This document shows, in pieces, positions 1 through 13,190 of a DNA stretch of 64,000 nucleotides. Every line of letters begins with the position of its first letter. Positions within the stretch are counted from its first letter, which is position 1. The notes under the pieces were generated by a model. The model was not told where the DNA came from. It ran no database searches and saw nothing but the letters and a program-made list of their open reading frames with translations. Made by a program: the position numbers and the translations under genes. Origin of the DNA: Streptomyces spiramyceticus (GTDB taxonomy: Bacteria; Actinomycetota; Actinomycetes; Streptomycetales; Streptomycetaceae); assembly GCF_028807635.1 (NCBI RefSeq), contig NZ_JARBAX010000001.1:3302501-3366500 (forward strand), given 5' to 3'.

Positions 1-465
1 GAGCTCCACGAACTCCTCGGCGGGGGAGGAGACGGTGACGGAGAACGCGCGGTCGTTGACTCCCTGGAGGTAACCCTTGAGCACATCCAGCGTGTACGGC
101 GGGTCCGGCACGGGATAGCCCAGGCGCCGCTGCTCGGCCGGCGCGGGCACGCTGCGCTCGCCACGGCGGCGGCGGTCGTTGCACAGGAGACAGCGGCCCC
201 AGCCCGTCGGGGCCTCGGGGTCGATGGCGCCGTTGGGGTGCAGGGGGCAGCCGGTGTAGCTCTTGACGGGGGCGAGGTCGGCGGCCGTCTTGAAGGCGAC
301 GTACAGCGAGTCGGCGACCGGTTCGTACTCCAGCGGGTGGGAGCCGTCGTACAGGTCGCCGATCCGGTCGCCCAGCGAGCCGAGCTTTCCGCGCAGCTCA
401 TTGAGCGCGTACGGCCGGCCGGCCGGGACGGAGTAGCCCCCCCTGCGGGGTTCCATGGAACTCAT
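1..465 (-). CDS. Partial conserved hypothetical protein with Cys/His pairs; 3' end outside the window
   Basis: The reverse strand is open from ATG 465 to the window edge (155 codons), so the C-terminus is missing. A second in-frame ATG at 456 is an alternative start; neither has a clear ribosome binding site. Residues 73-76 read C-P-L-H and residues 92-95 read C-L-L-C, followed by a short arginine run. This spacing suggests a small metal-binding knuckle, which is inference only. No other motif is recognised. The gene lies downstream of the acyl-CoA dehydrogenase on the same strand, but a strong hairpin at 495-521 separates them, so it is probably transcribed on its own. Function unknown. Confidence 0.6.
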   Translation of the reverse strand, partial: MSSMEPRRGGYSVPAGRPYALNELRGKLGSLGDRIGDLYDGSHPLEYEPVADSLYVAFKTAADLAPVKSYTGCPLHPNGAIDPEAPTGWGRCLLCNDRRRRGERSVPAPAEQRRLGYPVPDPPYTLDVLKGYLQGVNDRAFSVTVSSPAEEFVEL

Positions 466-494
466 GCCAACAGAGTCGCACGGTGCACTGACAA

Positions 495-521
495 CGGGCC
501 GGGCACCAAGTGCCCGGCCCG
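495..521 (-). terminator. Hairpin terminator after the acyl-CoA dehydrogenase gene
   Basis: A perfect 11-bp inverted repeat (CGGGCCGGGCA and its complement) surrounds a 5-nt loop, 43 nt past the stop codon of the gene at 564-2390. There is no T-run, which is usual for Streptomyces terminators. Confidence 0.7.
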
Positions 522-563
522 TCGCCAGAGGGTTTTCCAGAGGTGGAAAGTGGGTCGGACCGC

Positions 564-2390
564 CTAGAAGGCAGCCTCGTCCAGCTCCATCAGGGACTGG
601 TCGACCGACTCGGCCAGCGCACGCTGGACGCCCACACCCGGCAGCACGTTCGCGGCGAAGAACTTCGCGGCCGCGATCTTGCCCGTGTAGAAGGGGACGT
701 CCTTCGCGGAGGCGTTCGGCAGCTTCTCGGCCGCCACGGCCGCGCCCTTGAGCAGCAGGTACGCGACGACGACGTCACCGGAGGCCATCAGCAGGCGGGT
801 GGTGTTCAGGCCGACCTTGTAGATCGACTTGACGTCCTTCTCGGTGGCCGCGAGGTCGGTCAGCATCGCGCCGACGATCGCCTCCAGGTCCACGGCCGCC
901 TTGGCGAGCGTGTCGCGGGCCTCGGCCAGCTCCTCGCCGCCGGTGCCGACCGCGAGGAACTTCTTGATGTCCTCTGCCAGCGAGTTCAGCGCCGCGCCCT
1001 GGTTGCGGACGATCTTGCGGAAGAAGTAGTCCTGGCCCTGGATGGCGGTGGTGCCCTCGTAGAGGGTGTCGATCTTCGCGTCGCGGATGTACTGCTCGAT
1101 CGGGTACTCCTGGAGGTACCCGGAGCCGCCGAACGTCTGGAGCGACTGCGCCAGCTGCTCGTACGACTTCTCGGAGCCGTAGCCCTTGACGATCGGCAGC
1201 AGCAGGTCGTTCATGGCGTGCAGCGCCTTGACGTCCTCGCCCGCGGCCTCCTTGACGGCGATCTCGTCCTGGACGGACGCGGTGTACAGCACGAGGGCGC
1301 GCATGCCCTCGGCGTACGACTTCTGCGTCATCAGGGAGCGGCGTACGTCGGGGTGGTGCGTGATGGTGACCTTGGGCGCGGTCTTGTCCATGAAGTTCGC
1401 CAGGTCGGGGCCCTGGACGCGCTCCTTGGCGTACTCAAGGGCGTTCAGGTAACCCGTCGAGAGCGTCGCGATGGCCTTCGTGCCGACCATCATGCGGGCG
1501 AACTCGATGATGCGGAACATCTGGCGGATGCCGTCGTGCTTGTCACCGATCAGCCAGCCCTTGGCGGGGTGCTGGTCGCCGAAGGTCATCTCGCACGTGT
1601 TGGAGGCCTTGAGGCCCATCTTGTGCTCGACGTTCGTGGCGTAGGCGCCGTTGCGCGCGCCCAGCTCGCCGGTCTCCCAGTCGAACTCGTACTTCGGGAC
1701 GAGGAAGAGAGACAGGCCCTTGGTGCCGGGTCCCGCACCCTCCGGCCGCGCCAGCACGTAGTGAAGGATGTTCTCCGACATGTCGTGCTCGCCGGACGTG
1801 ATGAAGCGCTTCACGCCCTCGATGTGCCAGGAGCCGTCCTCCTGCTGGATGGCCTTCGCACGGCCCGCGCCCACGTCCGAGCCGGCGTCCGGCTCGGTGA
1901 GCACCATGGTGGAGCCCCACTGCTTGTCGACCGCTATCTGCGCGATCTTCTTCTGCGCCTCGTTGCCCTCGTTGAAGAGGACACCGGCGAAGGCCGGGCC
2001 CGAGGAGTACATCCAGACGGCCGGGTTCGACCCGAGGATGAGCTCGGCGTACGACCAGATCAGCGTCGCGGGGGCGGTGGTGCCGCCGATGCCCTCGGGG
2101 ATGCCCAGGCGCCAGTACTCGGAGTCCATGAAGGCCTGGTAGCTCTTCTTGAACGTGGCCGGGATCGGCGCGGTGTTGGTCTCCGGGTCGAAGACCGGCG
2201 GGTTGCGGTCGATGTCGGTGAAGGAGGCGGCGAGGTCGTTCTCCGCGAGGCGGTTGAGCTCGTCGAGGATGCTCTTGGCGGTCTCGACGTCCATCTCCGC
2301 GAACGGGCCGGTGCCGTACAGCTTGTCGCGGCCGAGGACCTCGAAGAGGTTGAACTCGATGTCGCGGAGGTTCGACTTGTAGTGACCCAT
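564..2390 (-). CDS. Acyl-CoA dehydrogenase, FadE5-like
   Basis: A 608-residue flavoprotein of the acyl-CoA dehydrogenase superfamily, expected to introduce the alpha-beta double bond in fatty acyl-CoA during beta-oxidation. It resembles mycobacterial FadE5 from end to end, including the M-x-H-Y-K-S-N start, the [13 protein letters not shown]/substrate motif near residue 180, the I-T-H-H-P-D-V-R-R segment and the M-E-L-D-E-A-A-F C-terminus. The catalytic glutamate should be in Y-E-G-T-T-A-I-Q near residue 460. The start at 2390 is chosen over upstream codons because it matches the family start and has GGAG about 9 nt upstream. The gene is divergent from the kinase-like gene at 2542; the spacer holds a small palindrome at 2438. 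Substrate chain length cannot be read from sequence. Confidence 0.93.
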   Translation of the reverse strand: MGHYKSNLRDIEFNLFEVLGRDKLYGTGPFAEMDVETAKSILDELNRLAENDLAASFTDIDRNPPVFDPETNTAPIPATFKKSYQAFMDSEYWRLGIPEGIGGTTAPATLIWSYAELILGSNPAVWMYSSGPAFAGVLFNEGNEAQKKIAQIAVDKQWGSTMVLTEPDAGSDVGAGRAKAIQQEDGSWHIEGVKRFITSGEHDMSENILHYVLARPEGAGPGTKGLSLFLVPKYEFDWETGELGARNGAYATNVEHKMGLKASNTCEMTFGDQHPAKGWLIGDKHDGIRQMFRIIEFARMMVGTKAIATLSTGYLNALEYAKERVQGPDLANFMDKTAPKVTITHHPDVRRSLMTQKSYAEGMRALVLYTASVQDEIAVKEAAGEDVKALHAMNDLLLPIVKGYGSEKSYEQLAQSLQTFGGSGYLQEYPIEQYIRDAKIDTLYEGTTAIQGQDYFFRKIVRNQGAALNSLAEDIKKFLAVGTGGEELAEARDTLAKAAVDLEAIVGAMLTDLAATEKDVKSIYKVGLNTTRLLMASGDVVVAYLLLKGAAVAAEKLPNASAKDVPFYTGKIAAAKFFAANVLPGVGVQRALAESVDQSLMELDEAAF

Positions 2391-2437
2391 GGCAACGGCT
2401 CCGTTAAGGATCGGGAGGCAGGTTCCTCGTACATCTA

Positions 2438-2451
2438 CTACTAGCAAGTAG
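2438..2451. promoter_or_regulatory. Small palindrome in a divergent promoter region
   Basis: CTACT and AGTAG flank a 4-nt spacer, 48 bp upstream of the acyl-CoA dehydrogenase start and 90 bp upstream of the divergent gene. The position suits an operator, but the arms are short and no regulator is encoded nearby. Confidence 0.3.
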
Positions 2452-2541
2452 CTAAGATGATGCTACCCGCCGGTAATAAGAGCAACCCCTATCGGGCGAT
2501 CTGTGACGCGTGCAATGCTCCGGCGGCTGTCGAGGGGACGG

Positions 2542-3285
2542 GTGAACGCAGTGGGTACAGAGCGTGCAGGCGTACGGCATTCGGCTTCCACCTGGCACCA
2601 GCCGCACCCGCCGGCGGCCTCCCCCGAGCGGGACGCGCTGGTCGACGACACCGTGAAACGCATCCTGGCCCTGGGCGGCGGCCGGCTCATGGTCGGCATC
2701 GACGGCTTCACCGCCGCCGGGAAGACCAGCTTCGGGCACGAGCTGGCCGAGCGGATCAGCGCCGAGGGGCGGCCGGTGCTGCGGGCCACACTCGACGACT
2801 TCAAGAAGCCGTGGAAGGACCGCCACCTGTACGACCGCGAGTCGGGCGAGGGCTACTACCGCAACGCGTACGACTACGAGGCGGTCAGGCGCCTGCTGCT
2901 GGACCCCTGCCGGTCGCCGGAGGCCGCGAGCTGTGCGCTGTGCGGCATCGACCCGCTGACGCAGCGGGACCACTCGTCCGAGGCGACCCCTCTCGCGCAC
3001 GACTCCGTCCTGATCGTCGACGGCGTCTTCGCCTTCCGGCCGGAGATCGACGCGTACTGGGACTTCCGCGTCTGGCTGTGGGTGGATGCGGAACTGTCCG
3101 TCCTGCGGGGCGCGGAACGGGATCAGAACTGGGCGGGCTCCGACGCGGAGTCGATCCACCGGGACCGCTATCTGGTGGCGGAGCGCCTCTACCTGCGGGA
3201 GGTCGATCCTCTCCCGAGGATGGACCTGGTGATCGACAACTCGACGTTCGCGGCCCCGCGCGTCGTGGGCCGGCTCCAGGGCTGA
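2542..3285 (+). CDS. Uridine kinase-like P-loop NTP-dependent kinase
   Basis: About 247 residues with a Walker A loop G-F-T-A-A-G-K-T-S at residues 55-63, preceded by a G-I-D beta strand. The following T-L-D-D-F-K-K and Y-D-R-E-S motifs are typical of uridine kinase/phosphoribulokinase-like proteins in Streptomyces. They bind the acceptor substrate, probably a nucleoside or a related small molecule, and transfer phosphate from ATP. The GTG at 2542 is chosen because GAGGGG lies about 4 nt upstream; an upstream in-frame GTG at 2503 has no such signal. The actual substrate is not identifiable. The gene is divergent from the acyl-CoA dehydrogenase and followed by a 117-bp spacer. Confidence 0.8.
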   Translation: MNAVGTERAGVRHSASTWHQPHPPAASPERDALVDDTVKRILALGGGRLMVGIDGFTAAGKTSFGHELAERISAEGRPVLRATLDDFKKPWKDRHLYDRESGEGYYRNAYDYEAVRRLLLDPCRSPEAASCALCGIDPLTQRDHSSEATPLAHDSVLIVDGVFAFRPEIDAYWDFRVWLWVDAELSVLRGAERDQNWAGSDAESIHRDRYLVAERLYLREVDPLPRMDLVIDNSTFAAPRVVGRLQG

Positions 3286-3402
3286 CCGGCGGCCCTGCCC
3301 GGGGTCCCGGTCAATCGGCGTCCCAGCCCCTCCCGCGATCCAGGACGCCGGTGATCGGGTGGGCGGCCCACGAGGGGGGTCGTACTCAGTACGCTGTTGG
3401 CC

Positions 3403-3864
3403 ATGTACGGGTACGAGCAGAATCAGGGCGCCCAGCAGCAGTACGCCCCGCCGCAGCCCCCGCCCCAGGGCGGCTACGGGGAGCAGCCGCTCTACCCCGA
3501 GCCGTCGCCGCCCTCGCTCGCCGACGCGGTGCGCGCCTTCACCACCGGGTCGCTGTCCGCCGAGGACTTCCAGCAGATCTTCGCCACGTCGAAGGTCTAC
3601 TGCCCGCGCGGCGACAACCCCGGATTCCTCGCGCTGCACAACACCCAGCAGCCGGTCATCCCGATGTTCACCTCGCTGAAGGAACTGCGCAGGTACGCGG
3701 GCAAGGAGTCCAAGTACTTCGTGATCACCGGCGCCGAGGTGATCGACCTGCTGCCCACCGGGTACGGCTTCGTCCTCGACATGGAGGGCGAGCACCGGAT
3801 GGTCTTCGACGCGAAAGCGGTGGAGCAGATGGTCGACTTCGCGATGCGCCGGATGTATGGCTAG
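3403..3864 (+). CDS. SseB-family protein
   Basis: A 153-residue protein with a Gln/Pro/Tyr-rich N-terminal tail (residues 1-35) and a compact domain that matches the SseB N-terminal family as annotated in actinobacteria. That family was named after a type III secretion protein, but in Streptomyces there is no such system and its role is unknown. The region with P-V-I-P-M-F-T-S-L-K-E-L-R and the downstream G-Y-G-F-V-L-D segment is the family-like core. ATG 3403 is preferred; a TTG two codons earlier is possible. No strong Shine-Dalgarno is visible. No signal peptide or membrane segment is seen, so it should be cytosolic. It lies 120 bp upstream of the pirin gene. Confidence 0.7.
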   Translation: MYGYEQNQGAQQQYAPPQPPPQGGYGEQPLYPEPSPPSLADAVRAFTTGSLSAEDFQQIFATSKVYCPRGDNPGFLALHNTQQPVIPMFTSLKELRRYAGKESKYFVITGAEVIDLLPTGYGFVLDMEGEHRMVFDAKAVEQMVDFAMRRMYG

Positions 3865-3944
3865 CCGCCACTGCTTCGCAGGCGGCTGACGGAAGCCGCT
3901 CGGACCAATCGGGGAATATCGCCCGCCTTGCAGGAAGTTCACCC

Positions 3945-3959
3945 TTCAACTAAGTTGAA
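3945..3959. promoter_or_regulatory. Perfect 15-bp palindrome upstream of the pirin gene
   Basis: TTCAACT and AGTTGAA flank a single central A, 25 bp upstream of the pirin GTG and just before its GAGGAGG ribosome binding site. Perfect dyads of this size and position are typical of MarR- or TetR-family operators. No such regulator gene is next to it in this window, possibly because the plasmid now separates it from its former neighbours. Confidence 0.5.
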
Positions 3960-3984
3960 TGATGAACAACCCGAGGAGGCTGTC

Positions 3985-4251
3985 GTGCCCGCAGTGACCG
4001 TCGAGAACCCGCTGACCCTTCCCAGGGTCGCCGCACCCGGTGACGCCGTGGCGCGTCCCGTGCTGGCTGTCACGACCGCGCCGGGCGGTCTCGAAGGGGA
4101 GGGCTTCCCGGTACGCCGTGCCTTCGCCGGCATCAACTACCAGTACCTCGACCCGTTCATCATGATGGACCAGATGGGTGAGGTGGAGTACGCCCCCGGG
4201 GAGCCCAAAGGTTACCCCAGTTGGGGCACTACTCCCGAAAACCGCTTCTGA
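3985..4251 (+). pseudogene. Pirin-like protein, 5' part, interrupted by the integrated plasmid
   Basis: N-terminal 74 codons of a bicupin pirin-family protein, then 14 plasmid-derived codons before a stop at 4249-4251. GTG 3985 is the start, with GAGGAGG 5 nt upstream. The chromosomal reading ends at 4206 (…E-P) and continues at 12358; rejoining the two parts gives an uninterrupted 317-codon gene, the normal size for Streptomyces pirins. This is the gene known to hold the phiC31 attB site in Streptomyces. The truncated product lacks all metal ligands, so it should be inactive. Pirins are non-haem iron proteins that have been linked to redox sensing and central metabolism in other bacteria. 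Confidence 0.95.
4180..4231. other. Hybrid phiC31 attachment site, left junction (attB arm + attP arm)
   Basis: Left of the core is chromosomal attB sequence (GGTGGAGTACGCCCCCGGGG and neighbours); right of it is the attP arm AGGTTACCCCAGTTGGGG. The 2-bp crossover core is AA (TT on the other strand) at 4207-4208. The reciprocal hybrid site is at 12335-12385. Confidence 0.95.
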
Positions 4252-4264
4252 CCTGGGAAAACGT

Positions 4265-4305
4265 GAAGCCCCGGGGCATCCGCTGAGGGTTGCCGCCGGG
4301 GCTTC
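4265..4305. terminator. Hairpin in the phage-derived attP flank
   Basis: GAAGCCCCGG and CCGGGGCTTC form a 10-bp stem 35 bp beyond the attP arm. In phiC31 it would end transcription of the gene before attP; here it may shield the truncated pirin transcript from the plasmid. Confidence 0.55.
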
Positions 4306-4476
4306 GGTGTGTCCGTCAGTACGGGCCATAGAGGGGCGTCGTGTAACCCACCCAGGGCGATTGCTCCGGCACGGGGAAGCCGCGCCACGCCTTCGGGACG
4401 TCTGGAATCGCTAGAGCTTGCATGCCTGCAGGTCGACGGATCTTTTCCGCTGCATAACCCTGCTTCGGGGTCATTA

Positions 4477-4690
4477 TAGCGATTTTTTCGGTATATCCAT
4501 CCTTTTTCGCACGATATACAGGATTTTGCCAAAGGGTTCGTGTAGACTTTCCTTGGTGTATCCAACGGCGTCAGCCGGGCAGGATAGGTGAAGTAGGCCC
4601 ACCCGCGAGCGGGTGTTCCTTCTTCACTGTCCCTTATTCGCACCTGGCGGTGCTCAACGGGAATCCTGCTCTGCGAGGCTGGCCGGCTAC
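4477..4690. other. RP4 (IncP) origin of conjugal transfer, oriT
   Basis: The region matches the RP4 transfer origin used in conjugative Streptomyces vectors, with the TraJ-binding inverted repeat and the conserved nick region. The nic site, read on the reverse strand as ATCCTG/C, lies between 4580 and 4579. It allows mobilisation from an E. coli host that supplies RP4 transfer functions. Confidence 0.95.
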
Positions 4691-4718
4691 CGCCGGCGTA
4701 ACAGATGAGGGCAAGCGG

Positions 4719-5090
4719 ATGGCTGATGAAACCAAGCCAACCAGGAAGGGCAGCCCACCTATCAAGGTGTACTGCCTTCCAGACGAACGAAGAGCGATTG
4801 AGGAAAAGGCGGCGGCGGCCGGCATGAGCCTGTCGGCCTACCTGCTGGCCGTCGGCCAGGGCTACAAAATCACGGGCGTCGTGGACTATGAGCACGTCCG
4901 CGAGCTGGCCCGCATCAATGGCGACCTGGGCCGCCTGGGCGGCCTGCTGAAACTCTGGCTCACCGACGACCCGCGCACGGCGCGGTTCGGTGATGCCACG
5001 ATCCTCGCCCTGCTGGCGAAGATCGAAGAGAAGCAGGACGAGCTTGGCAAGGTCATGATGGGCGTGGTCCGCCCGAGGGCAGAGCCATGA
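4719..5090 (+). CDS. traJ: TraJ, RP4 oriT-recognising relaxosome protein
   Basis: A 123-residue protein identical in layout to RP4 TraJ: start M-A-D-E-T-K-P-T-R-K-G, a ribbon-helix-helix-like DNA-binding region, then a helical C-terminus. In RP4 it binds a repeat beside nic and recruits the TraI relaxase. The start at 4719 is the known RP4 start; the open frame extends upstream to 4650 but lacks conservation there. It is carried along with oriT on the vector and serves no purpose in the chromosome, because the TraI gene beside it is only a stub. Confidence 0.95.
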   Translation: MADETKPTRKGSPPIKVYCLPDERRAIEEKAAAAGMSLSAYLLAVGQGYKITGVVDYEHVRELARINGDLGRLGGLLKLWLTDDPRTARFGDATILALLAKIEEKQDELGKVMMGVVRPRAEP

Positions 5091-5124
5091 CTTTTTTAGC
5101 CGCTAAAACGGCCGGGGGGTGCGC

Positions 5125-5244
5125 GTGATTGCCAAGCACGTCCCCATGCGCTCCATCAAGAAGAGCGACTTCGCGGAGCTGGTGAAGTACATCACCGACG
5201 AGCAAGGCAAGACCGATCCCCGGGGACCTGCAGGTCGACTCTAG
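5125..5244 (+). pseudogene. traI: TraI relaxase, first about 31 codons, truncated by cloning
   Basis: A GTG at 5125 begins M-I-A-K-H-V-P-M-R-S-I-K-K-S-D-F, the N-terminus of RP4 TraI. The natural sequence stops in E-Q-G-K-T and runs into polylinker (PstI/SalI/XbaI-like sites), ending at TAG 5242. The 39-codon product lacks the catalytic tyrosine region's partner motifs and cannot work as a relaxase. Confidence 0.85.
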
Positions 5245-5292
5245 CTAGCTGGCCAGGGCCCGATACGTCGCGGTGAGTTCAGGCTTTTTCAT
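5245..5292 (-). pseudogene. hph: Hygromycin phosphotransferase hph, first nine codons
   Basis: On the reverse strand, ATG at 5292 reads M-K-K-P-E-L-T-A-T, the start of E. coli hph (aph(4)-Ia), and then enters linker and stops. It lies directly downstream of aac(3)-IV, the natural gene order on the resistance plasmid that supplied the cassette. The following codons of hph are found 5 kb away at 10234-10457. The break falls at the AatII-like site GACGTC in codons 8-10. Confidence 0.85.
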
Positions 5293-5520
5293 ATCTCATT
5301 GCCCCCGGACGAGCGTCTGCTCCGCCATTCGCCGTCCGCCGTGCCAATCGGATCAGCCGTCCAAATGCGGGATTTTCGTTAGTCGGAGGCCAAACGGCAT
5401 TGAGCGTCAGCATATCATCAGCGAGCTGAAGAAAGACAATCCCCGATCCGCTCCACGTGTTGCCCCAGCAATCAGCGCGACCTTGCCCCTCCAACGTCAT
5501 CTCGTTCTCCGCTCATGAGC

Positions 5521-6297
5521 TCAGCCAATCGACTGGCGAGCGGCATCGCATTCTTCGCATCCCGCCTCTGGCGGATGCAGGAAGATCAACGGATCTCGGC
5601 CCAGTTGACCCAGGGCTGTCGCCACAATGTCGCGGGAGCGGATCAACCGAGCAAAGGCATGACCGACTGGACCTTCCTTCTGAAGGCTCTTCTCCTTGAG
5701 CCACCTGTCCGCCAAGGCAAAGCGCTCACAGCAGTGGTCATTCTCGAGATAATCGACGCGTACCAACTTGCCATCCTGAAGAATGGTGCAGTGTCTCGGC
5801 ACCCCATAGGGAACCTTTGCCATCAACTCGGCAAGATGCAGCGTCGTGTTGGCATCGTGTCCCACGCCGAGGAGAAGTACCTGCCCATCGAGTTCATGGA
5901 CACGGGCGACCGGGCTTGCAGGCGAGTGAGGTGGCAGGGGCAATGGATCAGAGATGATCTGCTCTGCCTGTGGCCCCGCTGCCGCAAAGGCAAATGGATG
6001 GGCGCTGCGCTTTACATTTGGCAGGCGCCAGAATGTGTCAGAGACAACTCCAAGGTCCGGTGTAACGGGCGACGTGGCAGGATCGAACGGCTCGTCGTCC
6101 AGACCTGACCACGAGGGCATGACGAGCGTCCCTCCCGGACCCAGCGCAGCACGCAGGGCCTCGATCAGTCCAAGTGGCCCATCTTCGAGGGGCCGGACGC
6201 TACGGAAGGAGCTGTGGACCAGCAGCACACCGCCGGGGGTAACCCCAAGGTTGAGAAGCTGACCGATGAGCTCGGCTTTTCGCCATTCGTATTGCAC
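5521..6297 (-). CDS. aac(3)-IV: Aminoglycoside 3-N-acetyltransferase IV (apramycin resistance)
   Basis: A 258-residue enzyme that acetylates the 3-amino group of apramycin, gentamicin and tobramycin using acetyl-CoA. The sequence is that of AAC(3)-IVa, with the family motifs L-L-V-H-S-S-F near residue 35 and H-P-F-A-F-A near residue 110. The start is the known GTG at 6297 with GGTGGAG about 10 nt upstream; an ATG 9 codons earlier (6324) is in frame but not used in the known gene. Transcription probably begins from the IS-derived hybrid promoter at 6331-6360. It is the plasmid's selection marker in Streptomyces and E. coli. Confidence 0.98.
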   Translation of the reverse strand: MQYEWRKAELIGQLLNLGVTPGGVLLVHSSFRSVRPLEDGPLGLIEALRAALGPGGTLVMPSWSGLDDEPFDPATSPVTPDLGVVSDTFWRLPNVKRSAHPFAFAAAGPQAEQIISDPLPLPPHSPASPVARVHELDGQVLLLGVGHDANTTLHLAELMAKVPYGVPRHCTILQDGKLVRVDYLENDHCCERFALADRWLKEKSLQKEGPVGHAFARLIRSRDIVATALGQLGRDPLIFLHPPEAGCEECDAARQSIG

Positions 6298-6330
6298 GAC
6301 ATTGCACTCCACCGCTGATGACATCAGTCG

Positions 6331-6360
6331 ATCATAGCACGATCAACGGCACTGTTGCAA
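6331..6360 (-). promoter_or_regulatory. Hybrid promoter of aac(3)-IV: -35 inside the IS end, -10 outside
   Basis: On the reverse strand TTGCAA (6360-6355) lies inside the IS26/IS140 terminal repeat and TATGAT (6336-6331) outside it, 18 bp apart. This is the classical outward hybrid promoter created by IS26-type insertion. Confidence 0.8.
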
Positions 6361-6417
6361 ATAGTCGGTGGTGATAAACTTATCATCCCCTTTTGCTGAT
6401 GGAGCTGCACATGAACC
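6348..6417 (+). mobile_element. IS26/IS140 left-end remnant
   Basis: The 14-bp terminal repeat GGCACTGTTGCAAA is followed by the IS26 leader up to the transposase start ATGAACC at 6411-6417, where vector sequence cuts it off. It came with the apramycin resistance gene and cannot transpose because the transposase gene and right end are absent. Confidence 0.85.
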
Positions 6418-6527
6418 AAAAGGATCTAGGTGAAGATCCTTTTTGATAATCTCATGACCAAAATCCCTTAACGTGAGTTTTCGTTCCACTGAGCGTCAGA
6501 CCCCGTAGAAAAGATCAAAGGATCTTC

Positions 6528-7116
6528 TTGAGATCCTTTTTTTCTGCGCGTAATCTGCTGCTTGCAAACAAAAAAACCACCGCTACCAGCGGTGGTTTGT
6601 TTGCCGGATCAAGAGCTACCAACTCTTTTTCCGAAGGTAACTGGCTTCAGCAGAGCGCAGATACCAAATACTGTTCTTCTAGTGTAGCCGTAGTTAGGCC
6701 ACCACTTCAAGAACTCTGTAGCACCGCCTACATACCTCGCTCTGCTAATCCTGTTACCAGTGGCTGCTGCCAGTGGCGATAAGTCGTGTCTTACCGGGTT
6801 GGACTCAAGACGATAGTTACCGGATAAGGCGCAGCGGTCGGGCTGAACGGGGGGTTCGTGCACACAGCCCAGCTTGGAGCGAACGACCTACACCGAACTG
6901 AGATACCTACAGCGTGAGCTATGAGAAAGCGCCACGCTTCCCGAAGGGAGAAAGGCGGACAGGTATCCGGTAAGCGGCAGGGTCGGAACAGGAGAGCGCA
7001 CGAGGGAGCTTCCAGGGGGAAACGCCTGGTATCTTTATAGTCCTGTCGGGTTTCGCCACCTCTGACTTGAGCGTCGATTTTTGTGATGCTCGTCAGGGGG
7101 GCGGAGCCTATGGAAA
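6528..7116 (+). other. pMB1/pUC high-copy replication origin
   Basis: The complete ColE1-type origin, beginning with the RNAII promoter (TTGAGA … GTAATC) and running to the primer-processing region near GGAGCCTATGGAAA. RNAII would be read rightward. It works only in enteric hosts, so in this chromosome it is silent. Confidence 0.95.
6564..6674 (-). ncRNA. RNAI antisense copy-control RNA of the pUC origin
   Basis: Lies antisense to the start of RNAII, with the usual three stem-loops and the terminator hairpin ACCACCGCT/AGCGGTGGT near 6576-6598. It is part of the cloned origin; no rom gene is present, which fits a pUC-type origin. Confidence 0.85.
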
Positions 7117-7403
7117 AACGCCAGCAACGCGGCCTTTTTACGGTTCCTGGCCTTTTGCTGGCCTTTTGCTCACATGTTCTTTCCTGCGTTATCCCCTGAT
7201 TCTGTGGATAACCGTATTACCGCCTTTGAGTGAGCTGATACCGCTCGCCGCAGCCGAACGACCGAGCGCAGCGAGTCAGTGAGCGAGGAAGCGGAAGAGC
7301 GCCCAATACGCAAACCGCCTCTCCCCGCGCGTTGGCCGATTCATTAATGCAGCTGGCACGACAGGTTTCCCGACTGGAAAGCGGGCAGTGAGCGCAACGC
7401 AAT

Positions 7404-7496
7404 TAATGTGAGTTAGCTCACTCATTAGGCACCCCAGGCTTTACACTTTATGCTTCCGGCTCGTATGTTGTGTGGAATTGTGAGCGGATAACAATT
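7404..7496 (+). promoter_or_regulatory. E. coli lac promoter, CAP site and lacO operator
   Basis: CAP site at 7404-7425, -35 TTTACA at 7440-7445, -10 TATGTT at 7464-7469, operator AATTGTGAGCGGATAACAAT at 7476-7495. The lacZ-alpha start near 7513 reads ATGACATGATTACG, one base shorter than pUC19 and typical of pSET152. The reporter block separates it from the rest of lacZ-alpha at 10018. Confidence 0.95.
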
Positions 7497-7564
7497 TCAC
7501 ACAGGAAACAGCTATGACATGATTACGAATTCGAGCTCGGTACCCCCGAACCCCAGAGTCCCGC

Positions 7565-8371
<807 letters not shown>

Positions 8372-8403
8372 TCATCCTGTCTCTTGTCAGCTACTTAGAA
8401 TTC

Positions 8404-9327
8404 TCAGGTCAGCACGGTCATGAATCGTTCGTTGAGAATGCGGTCGTGGTAAAAGATCGCCTTGCCCAGCTGGTCGGTGGTCCAGGTCACCGGTTTGTGG
8501 TCCGGGTAGTTGTAATCTCCCCCGCAGAACACTTCGTTGCGGTTACCGGACGGGTCGAAGAAGTAGATGGTCTTGCCGTGAGTGAGGCCGTGGCGGGTTG
8601 GGCCGATATCGATAGATGTGTCGGTCATGGAGATCAGGTCGGCGGCGCGAAGCAAGTCTTCCCAGGTTTCGAGGTGGAAGGACACATGATGGAGGCGGCC
8701 TTTTTCCGGATGGTGAATGAAGGCCACGTCGTGGGCCTTGGTCGACAGACTGAGAAACTGGGCGACGCGCGTGCCATTTTCGTCCAGCACCTGTTCGGCC
8801 AGATAGAAACCGAGCACCTTGGTGAACAGGTCATAGGTCGCCGGCAATTCGTCGCCATACATGAGGGCGTGGTCGAAACGCACAGCCGCCATACCTTTCA
8901 GATCGCGCGGCCATGCCTCGGGATTGACGTCATTCAAACCCCACTTTCCAGTATATTCCTTGTCTGCATACAACTCGAAGTGATGCCCGGAGGGGGCCTG
9001 GAAGCGCACGCGCCGGCCACAACTGTTCAGTTCACCTGCGGGTAGCTGCTCAACGGCACAGCCATATGCCATCAGATCCCGCTCCAGTTGCCGGAGAGCA
9101 TCCTCATCCACAACCTTGAAACCCATAAAATCCATGCCCGGCTCGTCAGCCTCGCGTAGCACCAGGGAAAACTTATCCACTTCGGTCCAAGCCTTCAGAT
9201 AGACACGGCCCTGGTCGTCACGGTCCATCTCGATCAGGCCCAGCAACTCGACGTAGTGTTCCAGGGCCTTGCTCATGTCCAGTACACGCAGCTGCACATG
9301 GCCCGGTCGCATTACACCTTTGTTCAT
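8404..9327 (-). CDS. xylE: Catechol 2,3-dioxygenase (coloured reporter)
   Basis: The 307-residue extradiol dioxygenase of the Pseudomonas TOL plasmid, which opens the catechol ring to yellow 2-hydroxymuconic semialdehyde. Two vicinal-oxygen-chelate halves are visible; the C-terminal half holds the iron ligands, with histidines in H-H-V-S-F and H-G-K-T-I-Y-F-F and the glutamate in R-N-E-V-F. The ribosome binding site GAGGTGA is about 6 nt upstream of ATG 9327. An EcoRV/BssHII/NotI linker precedes it, joining the promoter insert. It is the first gene of the reporter operon. Codon use is less GC-rich than the chromosome. Confidence 0.98.
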
Positions 9328-9368
9328 GACGTCACCTCTTCAACTCAGATATCATCGCGCGCGGCCGC

Positions 9369-10457
<1,089 letters not shown>

Positions 10458-10481
10458 AGATCAGGCTTCCCGGGTGTCTCG

Positions 10482-13089
<2,608 letters not shown>

Positions 13090-13190
13090 GGGGACCGTAC
13101 CCCGTTCCCGGCAAGGGGCTCTCGGCCAGGCACCTCGGCCCCTAGGGTCAGGTGATGCTGCTCAGACAAGAGGGCGGCGCCCGCGCCGGT

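Noticed and set aside
510..2444. Long forward-strand open frame (644 codons)
   Set aside because: It is antisense to the acyl-CoA dehydrogenase, has Val/Arg/Asp-rich shadow composition and no family motif.
4212..4895. Reverse frame across attP and oriT
   Set aside because: Spans several vector modules joined by cloning, so it cannot be a natural gene.
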